DNA from: Syngnathus acus
Taxonomy: Eukaryota > Chordata > Actinopteri > Syngnathiformes > Syngnathidae
Direction: 5' to 3'
Assembly: GCF_901709675.1 (NCBI RefSeq)
Contig: NC_051106.1
Coordinates: forward strand, 9,496,001 to 9,560,000
Length of the DNA stretch: 64,000 nt
The notes under the pieces are model-generated. The model was given only the letters and a program-made list of their open reading frames with translations, made no database searches and had not been told where the DNA came from. A program made the position numbers and the translations under genes. This document shows positions 13,873 to 27,800 of this stretch, piece by piece (the stretch's first letter is position 1; every line of letters begins with the position of its first letter).

Positions 13873-14689
13873 GTTTTGGTTCTGGGGAAGAAAAACAAGT
13901 GGTGAGTGATACTAAACATTTCTGGTATAAGCAATGCCAATGTCAGCAAAAGTTATATATCACACGTACTCTGTGTGAAGGATAAAAGGCAGTGTTCTAG
14001 TTTGTCTCTTCCTCTGGTTGTGCATGACCCAATTTAAGTGTTTTTTTGTCAGGTTAGGGTTTCATTTGATCTTTAAAGTTGATCTGATCCTTATCAGTGA
14101 TGATCTTAGACAAGAATCAAAGCTTGTGCATGTAAGTCACGCATCTAAAGATGAAATGAAACCAGGTCACCAAAAAACATCTATCCATCTATTTTCAAGA
14201 TAGCTTTTTCTGTCAATCACCCAAAAATCTTTTGCGCAGCATCGAACATCCATACATATAATAATGATGTATGTTTTTAAAGCAATCTGGCTTCTGAGAA
14301 ACTTTTTTTCATGTTTACTGTCTGACAGATGTTGAATAACATTTTGCAGAACTTAGCACCTTTTGTCAATAAGTGCTAGCTAGATTCTATATGAAAAAAC
14401 GAATTGAGAGCTTAAAAGAGGAATCTGCATTTTATTAGATGCCCTTTTGAAGAAGTGTTTCAAATACTACTGTATATTGTCTCTGAGGATACTTTGATAC
14501 CAGGAATTGCAACATTAACACTGATTGAAGTTACTTCTTCATTCATGGTAATTTAACCTTTTGAAAAGCCAATTTAACTAACATGCACACTGAATTTATT
14601 GTGTTATTTGTTTATTTATTATTTATTCATCACTCTTATTTATTCATTGTTTGTGCCTTCTTGTTTTTATTTTTTTGTGTTGTTTACTT

Positions 14690-14812
14690 GTCTGTATATT
14701 GTGTACTATGTCTTGTCACCATGGGATAGTGGGAACGTTATTTCGATTTCTTTGTGTGTCTTGGCATGTGAAGAAATTGACAATAAAAGCAGACTTTGAC
14801 TTTGACTTTGAA
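14690..14812 (+). mobile_element. Non-LTR retroposon 3' tail
   Basis: A segment ending 'gaagaaattgacaataaaagcagactttgactttgactttg'-like sequence, that is, AATAAA followed by tandem ACTTTG hexamers. This matches the 3' ends of widespread fish LINE/SINE copies (family inferred, not typed). The end overlaps an unremarkable short ORF. Confidence 0.5.
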
Positions 14813-15669
14813 TGGTTACAGCCAATATTATTAAAGATGTGTGGAAATCGACCTTTTCAAATTATTGCTCATTTTAACGCTTGGTCAAATTAAAATAATG
14901 CAAAATATCTAATCTCTGAGTATGTTTCACTGTATTCATTTTCATAAACGACAAGCACAATTAATAATTAGAATCAATGATTATTATTAATAATAATAAT
15001 AATGTATCTAGACATTATAATACTTTTAAATTAAGTTTTCATTTATGAGCCTTCTATTTTTATGCAAACCAATACAAAATATTGACATGAAACTCAAAAC
15101 ATACCCTCAGAAGAAGAGTCAAGTTTTCTGTGTCAAATGCTGGCAAAAAGTTCCACAATGTCTTGGCTGCTAATGAAAAAAGCTTTGAGCAGGGGAGGTT
15201 ATAGTCACAGATGTAAGCAGCAAAGTTTCACAAAGAAAAAAGGAAGGAGACCAAAGGGGGTGCCTCAACTCAGGTTAACCGTTGATTTTATCTTCCTGCT
15301 TCCTGCTCATTTTCTGTAGATTTTTTTCGGCACCTGCCACCAGAGATCCTCCTCCCCCAAAAAAAGCAACATTCATTTGTGAAGAAAAGTTTGCAACAAA
15401 TCACATTTCCTGCGACTTTGGTTTCTCATTTTCCAAAAGGTGACCCTGATGTACTCCCCAATATGACCAGCAGATAGCGCTATCATTCCAACGAACTGAA
15501 AATAAGAGTTAATGATTTATTTCTGTGGCATGTTCTATTCTAGTTTTCCTCAATATTGAGGACAATAAACACGTATTCTGTCGTCTTCGCGAGTTTGATA
15601 CTTACAACACTAGCCGTTTATTTTGATAATAAACCGGAATTGATCAAGCCAGCACGTGATTGATTACCT

Positions 15670-15709
15670 GGCAGGCAGGTAGGCAGGCAGGCAGGCAGGT
15701 AGGCAGGTA
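15670..15709 (+). repeat. CAGG-type minisatellite
   Basis: Ten near-perfect tetranucleotides (CAGG with some TAGG) about 110 bp upstream of the crybg1 start codon. It probably lies in the promoter or 5' UTR. Confidence 0.8.
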
Positions 15710-15822
15710 ACCCGCCCCGCAGGTTCTCCCAGTCGTTCACGCCTCCAACTGACTCAAGTTGGTCCACTCACCTCCAAGTTTTGAATGCATTTGTGTTCTT
15801 TGACGTTTTTTTCCAATTCAGC

Positions 15823-18800
15823 ATGAGTAAGTCGAGCACTTTAAAAGTGAAGAATTTGTTCAAAGTAAAGTCACCGGATAAAGAAGGCAAGGCTTCCAAG
15901 CAGTCGGACTCCATCACAGATGGAGACACGTTGCAGACTTCACCGGCGAGATCTGGAGACGCCGCCGCCGCTGCAGCCGCACTGCCCGGTGATGGCGTTT
16001 TCATTTCCCCCAAGGAAAAAAAAGGAAAGCGGTCGTTGTCATTGAGGTTTAAACGAAAGAAATCTAAGCAGAAAGAAGACAGAGTTGTTGGCGACGATGA
16101 CTTGTTCCCCAATGAACTGGACAGCTTCACCAGACACATGTAAGAATGAAAACCAACTCAATTATACACCTTCACATTTGATCAATGTTGACTTGTTGTG
16201 GAGCTAACCATATTTGATCTCACATGCTCTTGTGCAATTATGGAACTTTGGCTATTTTGCTCTAGAAATGACATAATACAAAAACTCCAAGGTGATTAGG
16301 TCCATGACAGCTGACAGCACCTTCTTGACCTACTTTCTGAACCATAAGCATGAATGCTGAAAAAGAATCATGAGAAGGTAGAATGAGTCTTGGGTAACAA
16401 GTTTTTTCTTTCCATATGTAAGTCAAATATAAAGAAAGAAATTAAACCCAGCCCATTGATTCTCATTACGTCAACATGTAAAAGCAGCCTCGTGACAAAT
16501 TGACATGCAAATATAACCACAACCACTTGATGAAATGACATTGGGTAAATATACGGAAATATTTTTCCAGGGCACTCTTTCTTCCTGCTCTTTTGGGGTT
16601 TCTGCAGGTTTCTGGCTTCCTCCTACATTTTCAAAGCATGCATGAAAAGTTCATTGTCCATCAGTGCCAATTCAAGTGTGCTTTGCCTCCACTTCTGTTG
16701 TCACTTAGGTTGACCTACAATAACATTTTGTAGAAGGCAGCAGCATTAAAGAAACCCGTCATGCGGGTATGACGCCTCAATCATTAAATGCAACTTTATG
16801 CGGCACTTCAGCAAAATGTCAGACACAAAAGACAGTTGAGAACACCGCAAATTCATCACCACGTGGCAGACATGATTAGCTCTGCCACTTGTTAACAACA
16901 GTCATTCCAGACGAAACAGTCCGACAAGATTTTAATTGCGTGACAAATATTAAGCTTTGTTGTTTTTAATCTTACTTTGTCTTGCATCTCCTCTTAGTTT
17001 CAAAATATATCCCTCTGAGCCTGTACATTAATATATTGCGTATATTATATAATAATATATTGAATATCGTTATCTGCTTTAATTGGATGGATGGATGTTG
17101 TCTTCAATTTTCAAATTAGCTTTCAATTACATTTTTTTTTGCAAGATTTGATTTCATGGGATTCTTCTCAATCATTATTGAAAACCATTAGATGTAAATA
17201 TATAATCTTGCATTATTAGCACACCACAGAGATTTGACTGTGCTGGATCCAGGTCTCCACATTGCTCTTCTGTCTCGAATGTCATTTTGTCCTAAAGGAG
17301 TGAGCATTTATTGGTGTGCCCACACCTGGCCAATTGAACTTTGTTAACACCCATTTGCCTTTCAATAAGAAAGAACCAGCGTGATCTCATTATTATGGTG
17401 CTCGGCAAATAATATCATGTGTGTTTGGTTCGGTTCAATTGAACTGTTGTTTTTGTACCACACAGGTTGGTACAGCTTGTTCTGGAAGGTGTGAACGCAA
17501 GCTATTACACAGGTGCAAACCAAAACTGAAACTCTTGTTTGTGATAAAGACTGTATATGACCCCACAGTATCTAACCCAGCTATTCCCTGCAAGATTGCG
17601 CAAAACAGATCACGTATTCAGTTTTGCATGCAATGGTGGTGTGCAAAACATTCAGTAACTAACTTCCCTGCTTAAGAACACAATGAAAACCAGAGTTGAG
17701 ACCCATTTAAAAGACAATTTTCCAAATCACCCCATTTGATATAATCCTTCATTTATACAGTAATGTCTCACGATTGTGTTTCTCAGGCATTTACTTTTGG
17801 CGAACGCAAAAAAAATACATCAGCTGCTTGTCACTGTTTTGATCACCGAATGTATGTTTTCAAACTGAGGCGTGCGTGATGCAGTACAGAGTCCACTCAC
17901 CAGATTGATTAAGCAATATTTGCCTGACTGCACACGTTTCTAGTTGACACTCTATCATATCACAGTGTTAAAAATGCAACCATATAATGCACCTTGGTGA
18001 CAATTGTCCAAATTAAGCCTCTATAATGCAGCCTTATTGAAGACCAAATGCTCTTCCTGAAGGTGTGCACAACATAGAGAACAGCAAAGCTCTTAGCCAA
18101 ACATACCTCTGGGCTTGGAGTGCTTTTTGCACAGTCCAATTGGGATTAGGCCAGCACATTTTTAGGAGCAGAAGAAAGGTCTTATTGTTCAAGAAATGTC
18201 AGAATATCAAAACAAATAATATCCCAACTGAGTTTGAATGTTATTCTTGCAGTTGATTGTTTTGTTGCCTTCATAAGTACAATACAATAGAATCCACATC
18301 TTTATTCATACAGCGTTTCACTACAAGCTGTTGCTGTAACAAAGTTTAAAATAACATTATATGATATAATACTTTTGGTTCACCTTCCACTCTCCTGTTG
18401 GTTATTAGTTCCAAGGGAAGTGGTTGCAGTCTGCAGAGCATTCGGGACACACCCAACATCTGGCAAACTGTCATTTTCCAAACACTCTTTCTCATTCTAA
18501 ACAAACATTGAGGCCTTGTGTTATCAGACATATTACTTGCGGCTGCATGGTTTTCTCTTATCAGAAGCAATTCAGGAAGTCGTAGAGAATTTTGCAATTA
18601 AACAGGTTTGCTCATGGTTTTATTCATGTGCTTTGTTTCTTCTCCATTGCTTAAATATATGGAGAGGACCTCGATTAAGTGGTAGGTAGACCTGTGTGTT
18701 TGTTCAGATTGGCAAGATGAGGAGCTGTTGACAGCTGTTTAGTGTTAGCTTGTGTGCGTGCGTGCATGTACCTGTATGACATATGCGCTGAGCAATTATA

Positions 18801-21800
18801 TTTTAATCCTGATTTTAATTTTGGCTTATTATGATCTTAAAAACATTCCAATCAAAGAAAAGAGATTACTTTCTAAAAGTATCCCACAGTTATATTGTTG
18901 AATCCACAACAATTGTCTTATAATGTACAATAAAAAAAAATATGGAGAGATAGCAGCAGTAAAGAACTGCTCCATTTATTTTGCCCTTCCATGCGTGCAA
19001 TGTTTGCAGCATGAGGTCACACAGTACTTACTGGGGGCCTAGAATACTTGCAGCTTTTCAACACTGACCTGGCCCCTATTTCTTTTGTTGTTGTTCAATT
19101 TGACCCTTTGTCCTATGGATTTTCCTGAAGTATTTACTTTGAAGTATTTTTGTGTCGCATTCTTTATCAGTTCCCTATCAGTGAACATTAGTTTTCATGT
19201 GAAGTGGAGAAACAAGCAGACCCTTTGTCTGCTGTGCACTGACAAAGTTCAGACAAGTTGGGGCTGGTTTGTGCCAGACAGCTAAATTTCACCTAAATTC
19301 ATTGCCTTTAAATCAGTCAATCAATTCGACTCTAGTTCTAGTTATTGACTGGCTAAACGTTTGATCACACAAGTCACACTTGGAAACTTGAGTGAATCCA
19401 TCAGTGTCAAAGGTTATGGAATCGATCACCGCTCCACCTCCTTGTTTTCAATTGATTCAAGACGTGCATCTCACTGACCCCACTGTGATCTTAATATAAT
19501 AACGATAAATAACATTTGAGATCAGTCCGCTTCTTCGATGGTTGACCATCGTTGAGGTTAAATCATCTCAGGTTCTAGTTGACCTCCAAAAATGTTTGAT
19601 GGGATGAGATGGGGGTTCTCAAGTTCAACACATGAAATTATTTCTTTATGCACCTTGCTTTGTGCACTCGGTGCTCATGCTGAAACAAAAAGAGCCCACA
19701 ATTAAGCAAAATATGCCATGACGTGAGGTGTGGTGTGCTGAGGTAAGTTCAGCCCTGGAGAAGAATGTAAATATGATACCGTATAGCTCCACTTCTGCTA
19801 TGGTGTGCAAAACAAGGCAGAAGCCTGATTGACAAGTTTTTTTTTGTCTTTTCATATTAAATGCTTGGTGATAGGAAGCTCATCTTCAGGTCAGCTTTCA
19901 GTCCTGGCATTCTAAATGTCGGAGAGTAAAAGCCATATTTAATGGCTAATGTTCAGTGAAAAACAAACTGCTTGCGCCCTCTTGTGGAGAAAACACATCA
20001 TTGCTGACACATCTAGTCTAAAAACATCCAAGCTGACTAGACTTAAAATGAATGTAAATTTAACAAATGATTATTTATCATTTTCATTTAGTACCACAAT
20101 ATTATTTTTGGATTAGGGTGTAATAGTTGTGGTATCTCTATCTGCAGATAAATGCTCCTCATGCCTCACACATGAGCCAGAATTTGCAAAGGCCCTCTAA
20201 TTGCTCTCCCACGGTGGTCTTCTACTTTGAACTTGTGTGGCCTGTCACGTCTCATATTATATTTCTCCTCTGTCTTCTTTGGTACATTTAAACTTACGCC
20301 AAAGATTTTGATGCAACTTTAAATGTTAGTGCACCTTGTCCTTGGAACACTCCTTTTGGCTTAGAGAACAGGACAGCGCCAAATATAGGAGCAAAGCCTG
20401 AGTGAAATCTTTTGTAAAGACCCACTGAACAGTGAGGGGGAAAAAAAAACGAATGACCTCATATCCTCTTGACCCCCCCCCCCCCCCCCCCCTTCTCTCT
20501 CCCACCCCTCCTTTTCTGCTTCCCGCCTGACTTTACCAGGAGTTACGACCAGATGAGTGTTTCGACAGCGTGCTCATTCCAAACCGAATCCGAGTGGGAC
20601 CTTCATTCTGACACTAAGTCCATGATCTACTTCAACATGACTCAGCAAGGAAATCCCTCTTCACCACCCAAGTACTTCAAGGTCAGTGTTTAATTCATTC
20701 ACACCAACTATGAATGGTGTTCTTGAATTGAAAAGAAATGTGCACATCCTATGCTCTGTTTGGTTTCTGAATTTGATATGAATGCATATTTAGAACTGCT
20801 GTCCTCTGCATTTGAAGGGAACTCATGCCTATTTTCTGACTTCCTTTTCTGATAAAGCACTTGATAAGATGCGCTGCTCTTGTTGTCATTTGAAAGGCCG
20901 CCAATGTGGTAAAACCGGCAATAATCTAGAGACATCTTGATAAATTCAACTGGAATCTTTCTTTGAGGTTAGAGTTCACTTGGACGACATGCTTCAGAGT
21001 CATATCCGTCAGATTGATTGCAATTATTTGACACAATGTATTTTTGGTTATTTTGATTCTCATTGTTGAAGAGTCATAACCCATTTCAGCCGGCAGAGAG
21101 CGCAAAATAACATGTCAGATAACCAAACTAGTACTGATGAGCATTATCCTTTGGGATGTCAGTGTCCCCGGGCTCTTTTACTACCTGAACTTGACAAACC
21201 TGCTTGCCTACCCTTTTCCCCATCTTTGCATTATCGTTATTTCTGTAGAAGGCTCATTTTTCAAATTTTAACATTGAGTTCAACTCAAGGTGTACTTTGA
21301 ACTTTGAGTTACAGTACTTTCATTCAGGAGATTTTGTAACGGCACTGTTTGTGTTCTGTTTGTCTGTGTGAGACTTTAAGTGTGTGTTGTAATGTGAGTG
21401 TGAGCACGCACATGTTTATGAATTAACTGTTAAATGTTTTTTTACATATATATATACAAAGGGGACACCGCTGTGTTATTAAGACTCAAATACTGAACAG
21501 TGTTAAAGTTGATGTGTTACTCTACGGACTCAAGCTCTCACCGAGACGTCTGTCTTTCTTTATTCTGTTTAAACATGAACTGGAAATCCCAGCCAAGTGT
21601 GGCTGTTTGTTTGTTCAAATAGAGGTAACATTTTTTTTCTTTGTTTTTTTGTTTGGTTTTTATTCCAAAAAGATTTGTGGTACACACTTGGGCAAATGGT
21701 GCTTGAATTCACTCTATCAACTTTTATGTTATGGAACAAATGTCATAAATAACGTAGGCTCGAGAGAAAACAGCTCTCGTGATATCCCTTCAGGCTGAGG

Positions 21801-24800
21801 AAGGGTGGGGTTTCCCCTCTTTTCCCACACCCTTTCATTTTTACCGTATTGTAAAATTCTTGTTTGCCGTATGAGCCGCCGTTTTCAAAGCCTCAAATGT
21901 TATGGTGGCCGTGCCCTTAAGCAGAGCCACACGCCAGCGGTGCTGTTTGTTGTCACTCGTCCGGCCGGGGCAGGACTAACAACATAGGAGAGATGCTGTT
22001 TTAGAGATTATTCCAAAGGAGATTGTCGGTGCTGTTTGAATGTTTTTCACCGTAGTCTGCAAAGAACTCTTACCGCTAGTTAAATGGTATGTAACTTGTT
22101 TTTTTTACATTCTCATACTCATTGGGTTGTGAATAATAAGTCCAGTCATTGACAAAGGCTCGTGCCGCTCACATTTTAGTCACAGCTGTTGCTGCTAACA
22201 TTTTGTTTGAAATGAAAAGACGCTTCAAGTTCACATACACTTGCAAATTTTATGACATAACAACTGAATGTCAGTTTGCTTTATAGAACTGCCCTATACT
22301 GACAAGTATACTGATTGATTCAAATAAAACTGAATCTTTATCTTTTCTAATGTGAAGACACCTCATATTGGATTTGGATCTTATTCAATTGGGATTGTTT
22401 CCTTCCTCAGTTGATAACCCTTGATCCTTTCATCTCGTTTCATATTTATATCCAGAGTTAATTATTCACCTTAGCTTGGCTGTTTATTCTCTTTGGATGT
22501 TGAGATATGTATTTGGAAGAAAACATGTCCAAAATAATAAAGTAAATAAATTCAAGGCGTCTCGTTAAATAAGTAGTACTGCTAAATTGTTTCCTGATTT
22601 TGTCATATCATTTTGAATTCCATCCATGCGTTATAGCCCCCAAAACAAAATTGTATATAATCTAGATTTTTTTTTTTTTAATTAGCAGACTATTTAAATT
22701 TATAAACAGATTAATCTGAAGCGTTTACAACTTGATTGTTCTTCCTCTTCTTTTAAACAAGTTACATAGGGATCCAAGAGACAACATGCTTTTCTCACCA
22801 CTTGGACATTTATCTCGTGTCTGTCTTTTGTTAGAATTCCGAGGAGAAAAAGGGCGTGTTGGGTCGTCTCAGTCACTTCTTCAAACCCAAGAAGAAGAGG
22901 AGCCGAAGCAGCGAGACTTCCGACACTTCACTCAATGCATCTTCTCCCGGTTCCCCGACGTCCCCCATGTCTCCAGATTCATCTCCGCTGAAGCAGGAAG
23001 ATGGCTCAAAGACTCCTACCCCCTCCCACAATGATTACAGACTGACCTCCGAGAGTGAGGACACCCTCAGCCAAAGCTCCAGCCCCAGTGCCTCCAGTGT
23101 GGTTTGTCTATTGGCTGATGGGGAAGATGTTCCATTTTCAGACTCCAGCAGCAGCGGCTGTAGCAGTGTGAGGGAGGTTCCTGTGTTCGGCACCTCCGAC
23201 AGTCAAAGGAATTCAGGAAATGTGACCCCCACTGCATTCGACTTTGAAAGCCCCACTCTGCCGCTTTCTTCTGACTCCAATTCAGAGGTGGGATTTGCCG
23301 AGTCAGTGGTGGAGGAGGTGAGCAAAAGGCTGCATATGAATTTGGAGGACATCACTGTGGGTGATACCCCAACCAAGCTGCCAACGCTTCAAATTCCCTT
23401 CCCCAGTAACGTCGCACCCCCAAAATCACCTAACTTAACTTCCATAAGCTTGGCGACGTCAAAAGCATCAGTCAAAGTTGGCGAACATGTCCACAGCACG
23501 ACCTTAACGGGAATAACATTGGGCTCAACTAACCTCGTCTCAACTCAGGAGGGTCCTCCGGATGACGGCAGGGAAAATTCAGCACAACCGATAGCATCTC
23601 CTACTTACCTCTTCAAAGCCATATTAGTTGATACCTACCTGGGAGAGGAGGAGATCATTGGGAAGGAGGAGGTAACAGAAGATCGGATGAAAGAAGAGGA
23701 GGAGGGTTCCACACCACTTTCGCCTCCCGTGCTAGCAATACCTGTCACAGTATTTCCAGAGCATGACTCCATGACTCAGGGGAGCCCAGGCGCCGCAAGC
23801 AGCTTGCCAGAATTGTCTTCTTCCTCCTCCTCCTCCTCCTCTTCCGCGCCAACTCCCGAGCATTTGCAAATTATTTTACGGCAGCCCGAGGAGCCTCGCA
23901 CTGGCAGCGACTCAAAGAAACACCCCTTTAAGGAGAGACAAGGGTCAAAAGTAACTTGTGTGACACGCAAGACTGTGAATCTGCCTTCAAAGCCCAAGCA
24001 TGCGGCCTGTGAAGTGCTCAGTAACCCAGAGATAACTTCGGAAAGGAATAAGCAAGTGCCAGAGGAAGACGCCGACAATTCCTGTTTGACGCCAGGACAG
24101 GAGCAGACAAACAACTTGTGAGTATTTTTCACCGTTTCTGTGTGAAAGGCTCCTTTGAACAGAGTACACAAAAGCAGGTGGGTTCATGCAACCTGAGCTT
24201 TGGATTTTCCTGCGCTATTGTACCAGAAGGGAACAACAGACAGCGACGGAGGCGCTGAAATATTTACATTGTGAGAGTCTAATTAAACAGAGTGATGACA
24301 TTTTGAAAACAGTTCAAGCGCAAGATGCCATGTAATTCATTTGCATTCACTTTTCGTACTCTGCGACAGTGTAAATCGTCATCATTCCTGTGTGTCATTG
24401 GTTAGTCATACAAAACTTGTTGGACAACCCACCTACTGCACATTTGTGAAGAATCTCCATAGATACTAAGCCAGCTATAAGACTGCAAGATTGCAAATGA
24501 AGTCAGTGTCAAAAATGAGTTAGACTTGTTTATCTTTTGACTTACATAAATACACCATGGATCAAGTTCCTAACAGCTTTATCTTAAAAGTTCATCGTAC
24601 ATATTTACAAAATGACTTATTTCCTAAGTACTATTAACTACGCATTTGCAAGGGCATCGCCCATTCTAAGTAGTTCTGAAAATATCATACTCATTTTGGT
24701 TGTCACAATTCAGCATTGCAAAAATGAATGCAAATTTAAAAAAATGCACCGCAGCGATTAGAATGGAAACATGTTTTTCATCACAAACTGCATTATGAAT

Positions 24801-27800
24801 TTATTGTCTTTGTGGGAACTCAGATGTCCATGTTGTCCATATTTATGTATCTACTCATGTATTCTTTTGTCTTTCTTTCCAGATTACAAAGTCTCCCAAA
24901 ACATAAATCTAATGAAAACGGGAACGTAGACACGACGTCAATTACACCATCCGATGAAAATGAAGACCAAAACGCGTCGGAACTTTTAATCAACCAAAAT
25001 TCCGTCTCTGAGTCATTTGAAACGGAGGATACCCCTACGACCCCTGACATGCACAGATCCAAACTACAACCTGGGCTATCTGGAATAAGAGGCAATGGGA
25101 CTAAGCAAGCAACGGGCTCCAAAACGGTAGCAGCAGAAAACCGGCGTACCATTGAAAGCATAGCGCGAGCCTCGGCAACGGGAGGCAAGGCCAAAAATGT
25201 GGCAACAAAAGCCAAGGGCTCCACCGAGGACATTAAAGTTACACCATCCGGTGATCTACCGCCACTAAAGCAACAAAACAATGAAAAAACAATCACACCA
25301 TCAAAAGACAAATCCAGCAGTAGTCCGACAAAGTCTAAAATCCCCAAAAGGCAAATATCAGATAGTGAGATCAAAACAACAGAAGCAGAGGAATCTTCTG
25401 CTATTCCCAAACTACAGAAAACTCCCAAACTAGCTCACGAATCTGTGAAATCTGCAGTGGTGACTCCCAAATGTGTCAGGAAACCAAGTTGTGGGGAAAA
25501 AAAGGGTGATATTTCTCCTACTAAAGCATCCTGCCGGCCATTGTCAAAGGACCATGATGATGTCATACAACATATTGACTTGGTAAATGGAGTGAAAGAG
25601 GATAGTCAGGAAACACACGCTTCCTCAATACCAAAGAGCCGGCTGCCTGTTTCATCTCCTAAAAAGTTGAAAAGGGACCTACCTAAAATGAGTGACACTA
25701 ACTCTAGAAAAATGACCTCATCCCAAGGAGAGTCAGACAAACCCAAACAAGCCCAGAAGTGCCCAGACCAGCAAGAAGCAGCAGCACATGTCGAAAGAGC
25801 TGCTACTGACACGCCTCCTCCTCCTCCTCCTCCTCCTCCTCCTGGAAGTCCCAAGAAAGGTAAAAAAAAAATCTTTCCTACAAAATGGCTTGACATAAAA
25901 AGTGGCCTCTTAAGTGGATTAATGTTGAAGCATGTCATGTTACGTGCTTTGCTGATTTCTGCTTGTGTTTTTGTGCCCAACAGGAGGCCCGCTTTCCCTC
26001 AAACCATTAAGTGACGTCTTTAAAACAAGACAACGCCAAGAGGAAACCGACGTCACCAACCAAGATAAAAAAGACTCAAAGATGACCAAACAAAAGACTC
26101 CATTAAAAAGTTCTCTTCCGCCATCTCCGAGCAAGCTCCCCACAAGAGGCCAAAGGAGCTCCCCCAATATTAAATCCAGGAGAAATCAACAAACTTCAAG
26201 CGCCGATTCGGACACTTTACATCCAAACAGTAATACCGAGACAGCTGGCAAACCTGCAGACACTGTTGATGCGGATCGTTTGAAAAACAGGAACATTAAA
26301 TCCATGTCTCAGCAGGAACAAGAGCACAGTGTGACACTCGCAAATCATTCTTGTGCCAGCCAAACCAAAGAAAAAGCCAGAGGATCTGAAGAGGGCCTCG
26401 CTCGTCCTAAAGGAAACATTTCAAAGACTCCAATAGTCAAAGGAAATCGAACAGTGGTGACAGTCACGCTCCAAGACATAGTTAAACCGGTAAAAGTTGA
26501 AATAGCCCAGGTAGCGCCGACCCAGTCGGTACCCAGTTCTGAGGTCAAAGAGCATGAACACCTACAGAAAACCATATTGGAGCCGTCAACAAAAAAAACA
26601 TTTCAAGATGACAGCGCTGCACCGGAAGTGAAACCAGAGATGGCAAAGGATGAAGAAGTATTTTCAGAATCAGCCCGGCCCACCAATGACGCAAAGCTGG
26701 AAAAGGGCCATTCAGAAGAAGATTTAGCAGTGGTGCCTCACACTGCCCATGGTGACAGCCTAACAGCCTCTCCCCACCTTCAACACCCTCAAGAAAATGC
26801 AAATGTAGAAAATGCAAATGTACCTCCAATTGAACGCGTTCCAAAAGAGCTTCATTCTGAGCTGAAAAGTCTTTCGGCAACACCTTCGACTTCTCTAAAC
26901 ACTGCTGAGGAAGCAAAAAAAATTCAGGAACAAATTACAATTCATCCATCTGCAATGACCAAAGATTCGGTCAAAACTGCTACAGGAGAGGAGAAACCTA
27001 AAGAGGAGCTTGGCAAGGAACCAACACAGTCAATAGACACAGCGAATGAAGAAGCACCCAAGAATGTTGAGAGTCAGCTAGACAAAGTGGCTCTTTCACA
27101 AAAGGAGGGACAAGAATCAAAGTCCAGTGAAAAGCTGAAGCACACAACAGCGATGGGCAACGACTGCATGGGGGAGCTCAAGGCGTTAAGCACAGAGAAA
27201 GAAATCAGCCGATCGACTCAATCGACCCAGCTAACATCCAAAAATGTACTTCACAATTCAGAAGAAATAACTGCAGTCTGTGAAAGTACAACCGAGACGT
27301 TGGCTTCCCACCAAGCTGTTAATGATTCTTTGAAGGAATGTGCAGCTAAAGGATCTCAGGAGCCAATGAATATATCAACAATGAAAGATCTGGAACCCAA
27401 AGTACTGCTCGCTCAGGATGGGGGAACCACAAGTGACAAAGGGGAGGAGCAAAGTGAAATCAAGACAATTGAAGATAGTGAAACAAATGCTTCATCACCA
27501 AAAGGTTTGGGGAATGAAAGTTCACACAAGAGTCCCAACTCTGAAGTTGAAGACCAGAAACCTGTTGGAGTGCAATTAAAGAGTGCTGACAAACACGATG
27601 GAATTGCTGATACTGCAAATGATGAAAATGCACTTGAAAGCCAACTTTCGGACAAATCGGCGACTCAAAAAGAAACAAATGATTCTCCCCCAGAAGTTTT
27701 GGAAGCAACAGCGCCTCCTGCCACAAATGAGAATGAAGTTGAGGATGTTACTGACGATGCAGAATCTAGCGTTCAATCTAGCAAAGCAAATAAGATAACA

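Larger units (their letters stand above)
13990..15822. other. Intergenic DNA between ccr6 and crybg1
   Basis: AT-rich sequence holding the presumed upstream region of ccr6 (minus strand) and of crybg1 (plus strand). It contains one retroposon tail and one CAGG minisatellite, described separately. No other exon-like sequence was seen. Confidence 0.6.

Noticed and set aside
23776-24171. Minus-strand frame of 131 codons opposite a crybg1 exon, and similar antisense frames at 24820-25428 and 28295-28861
   Set aside because: These are shadows of the long low-stop crybg1 coding exons; the sense frame is supported by splicing and protein family.
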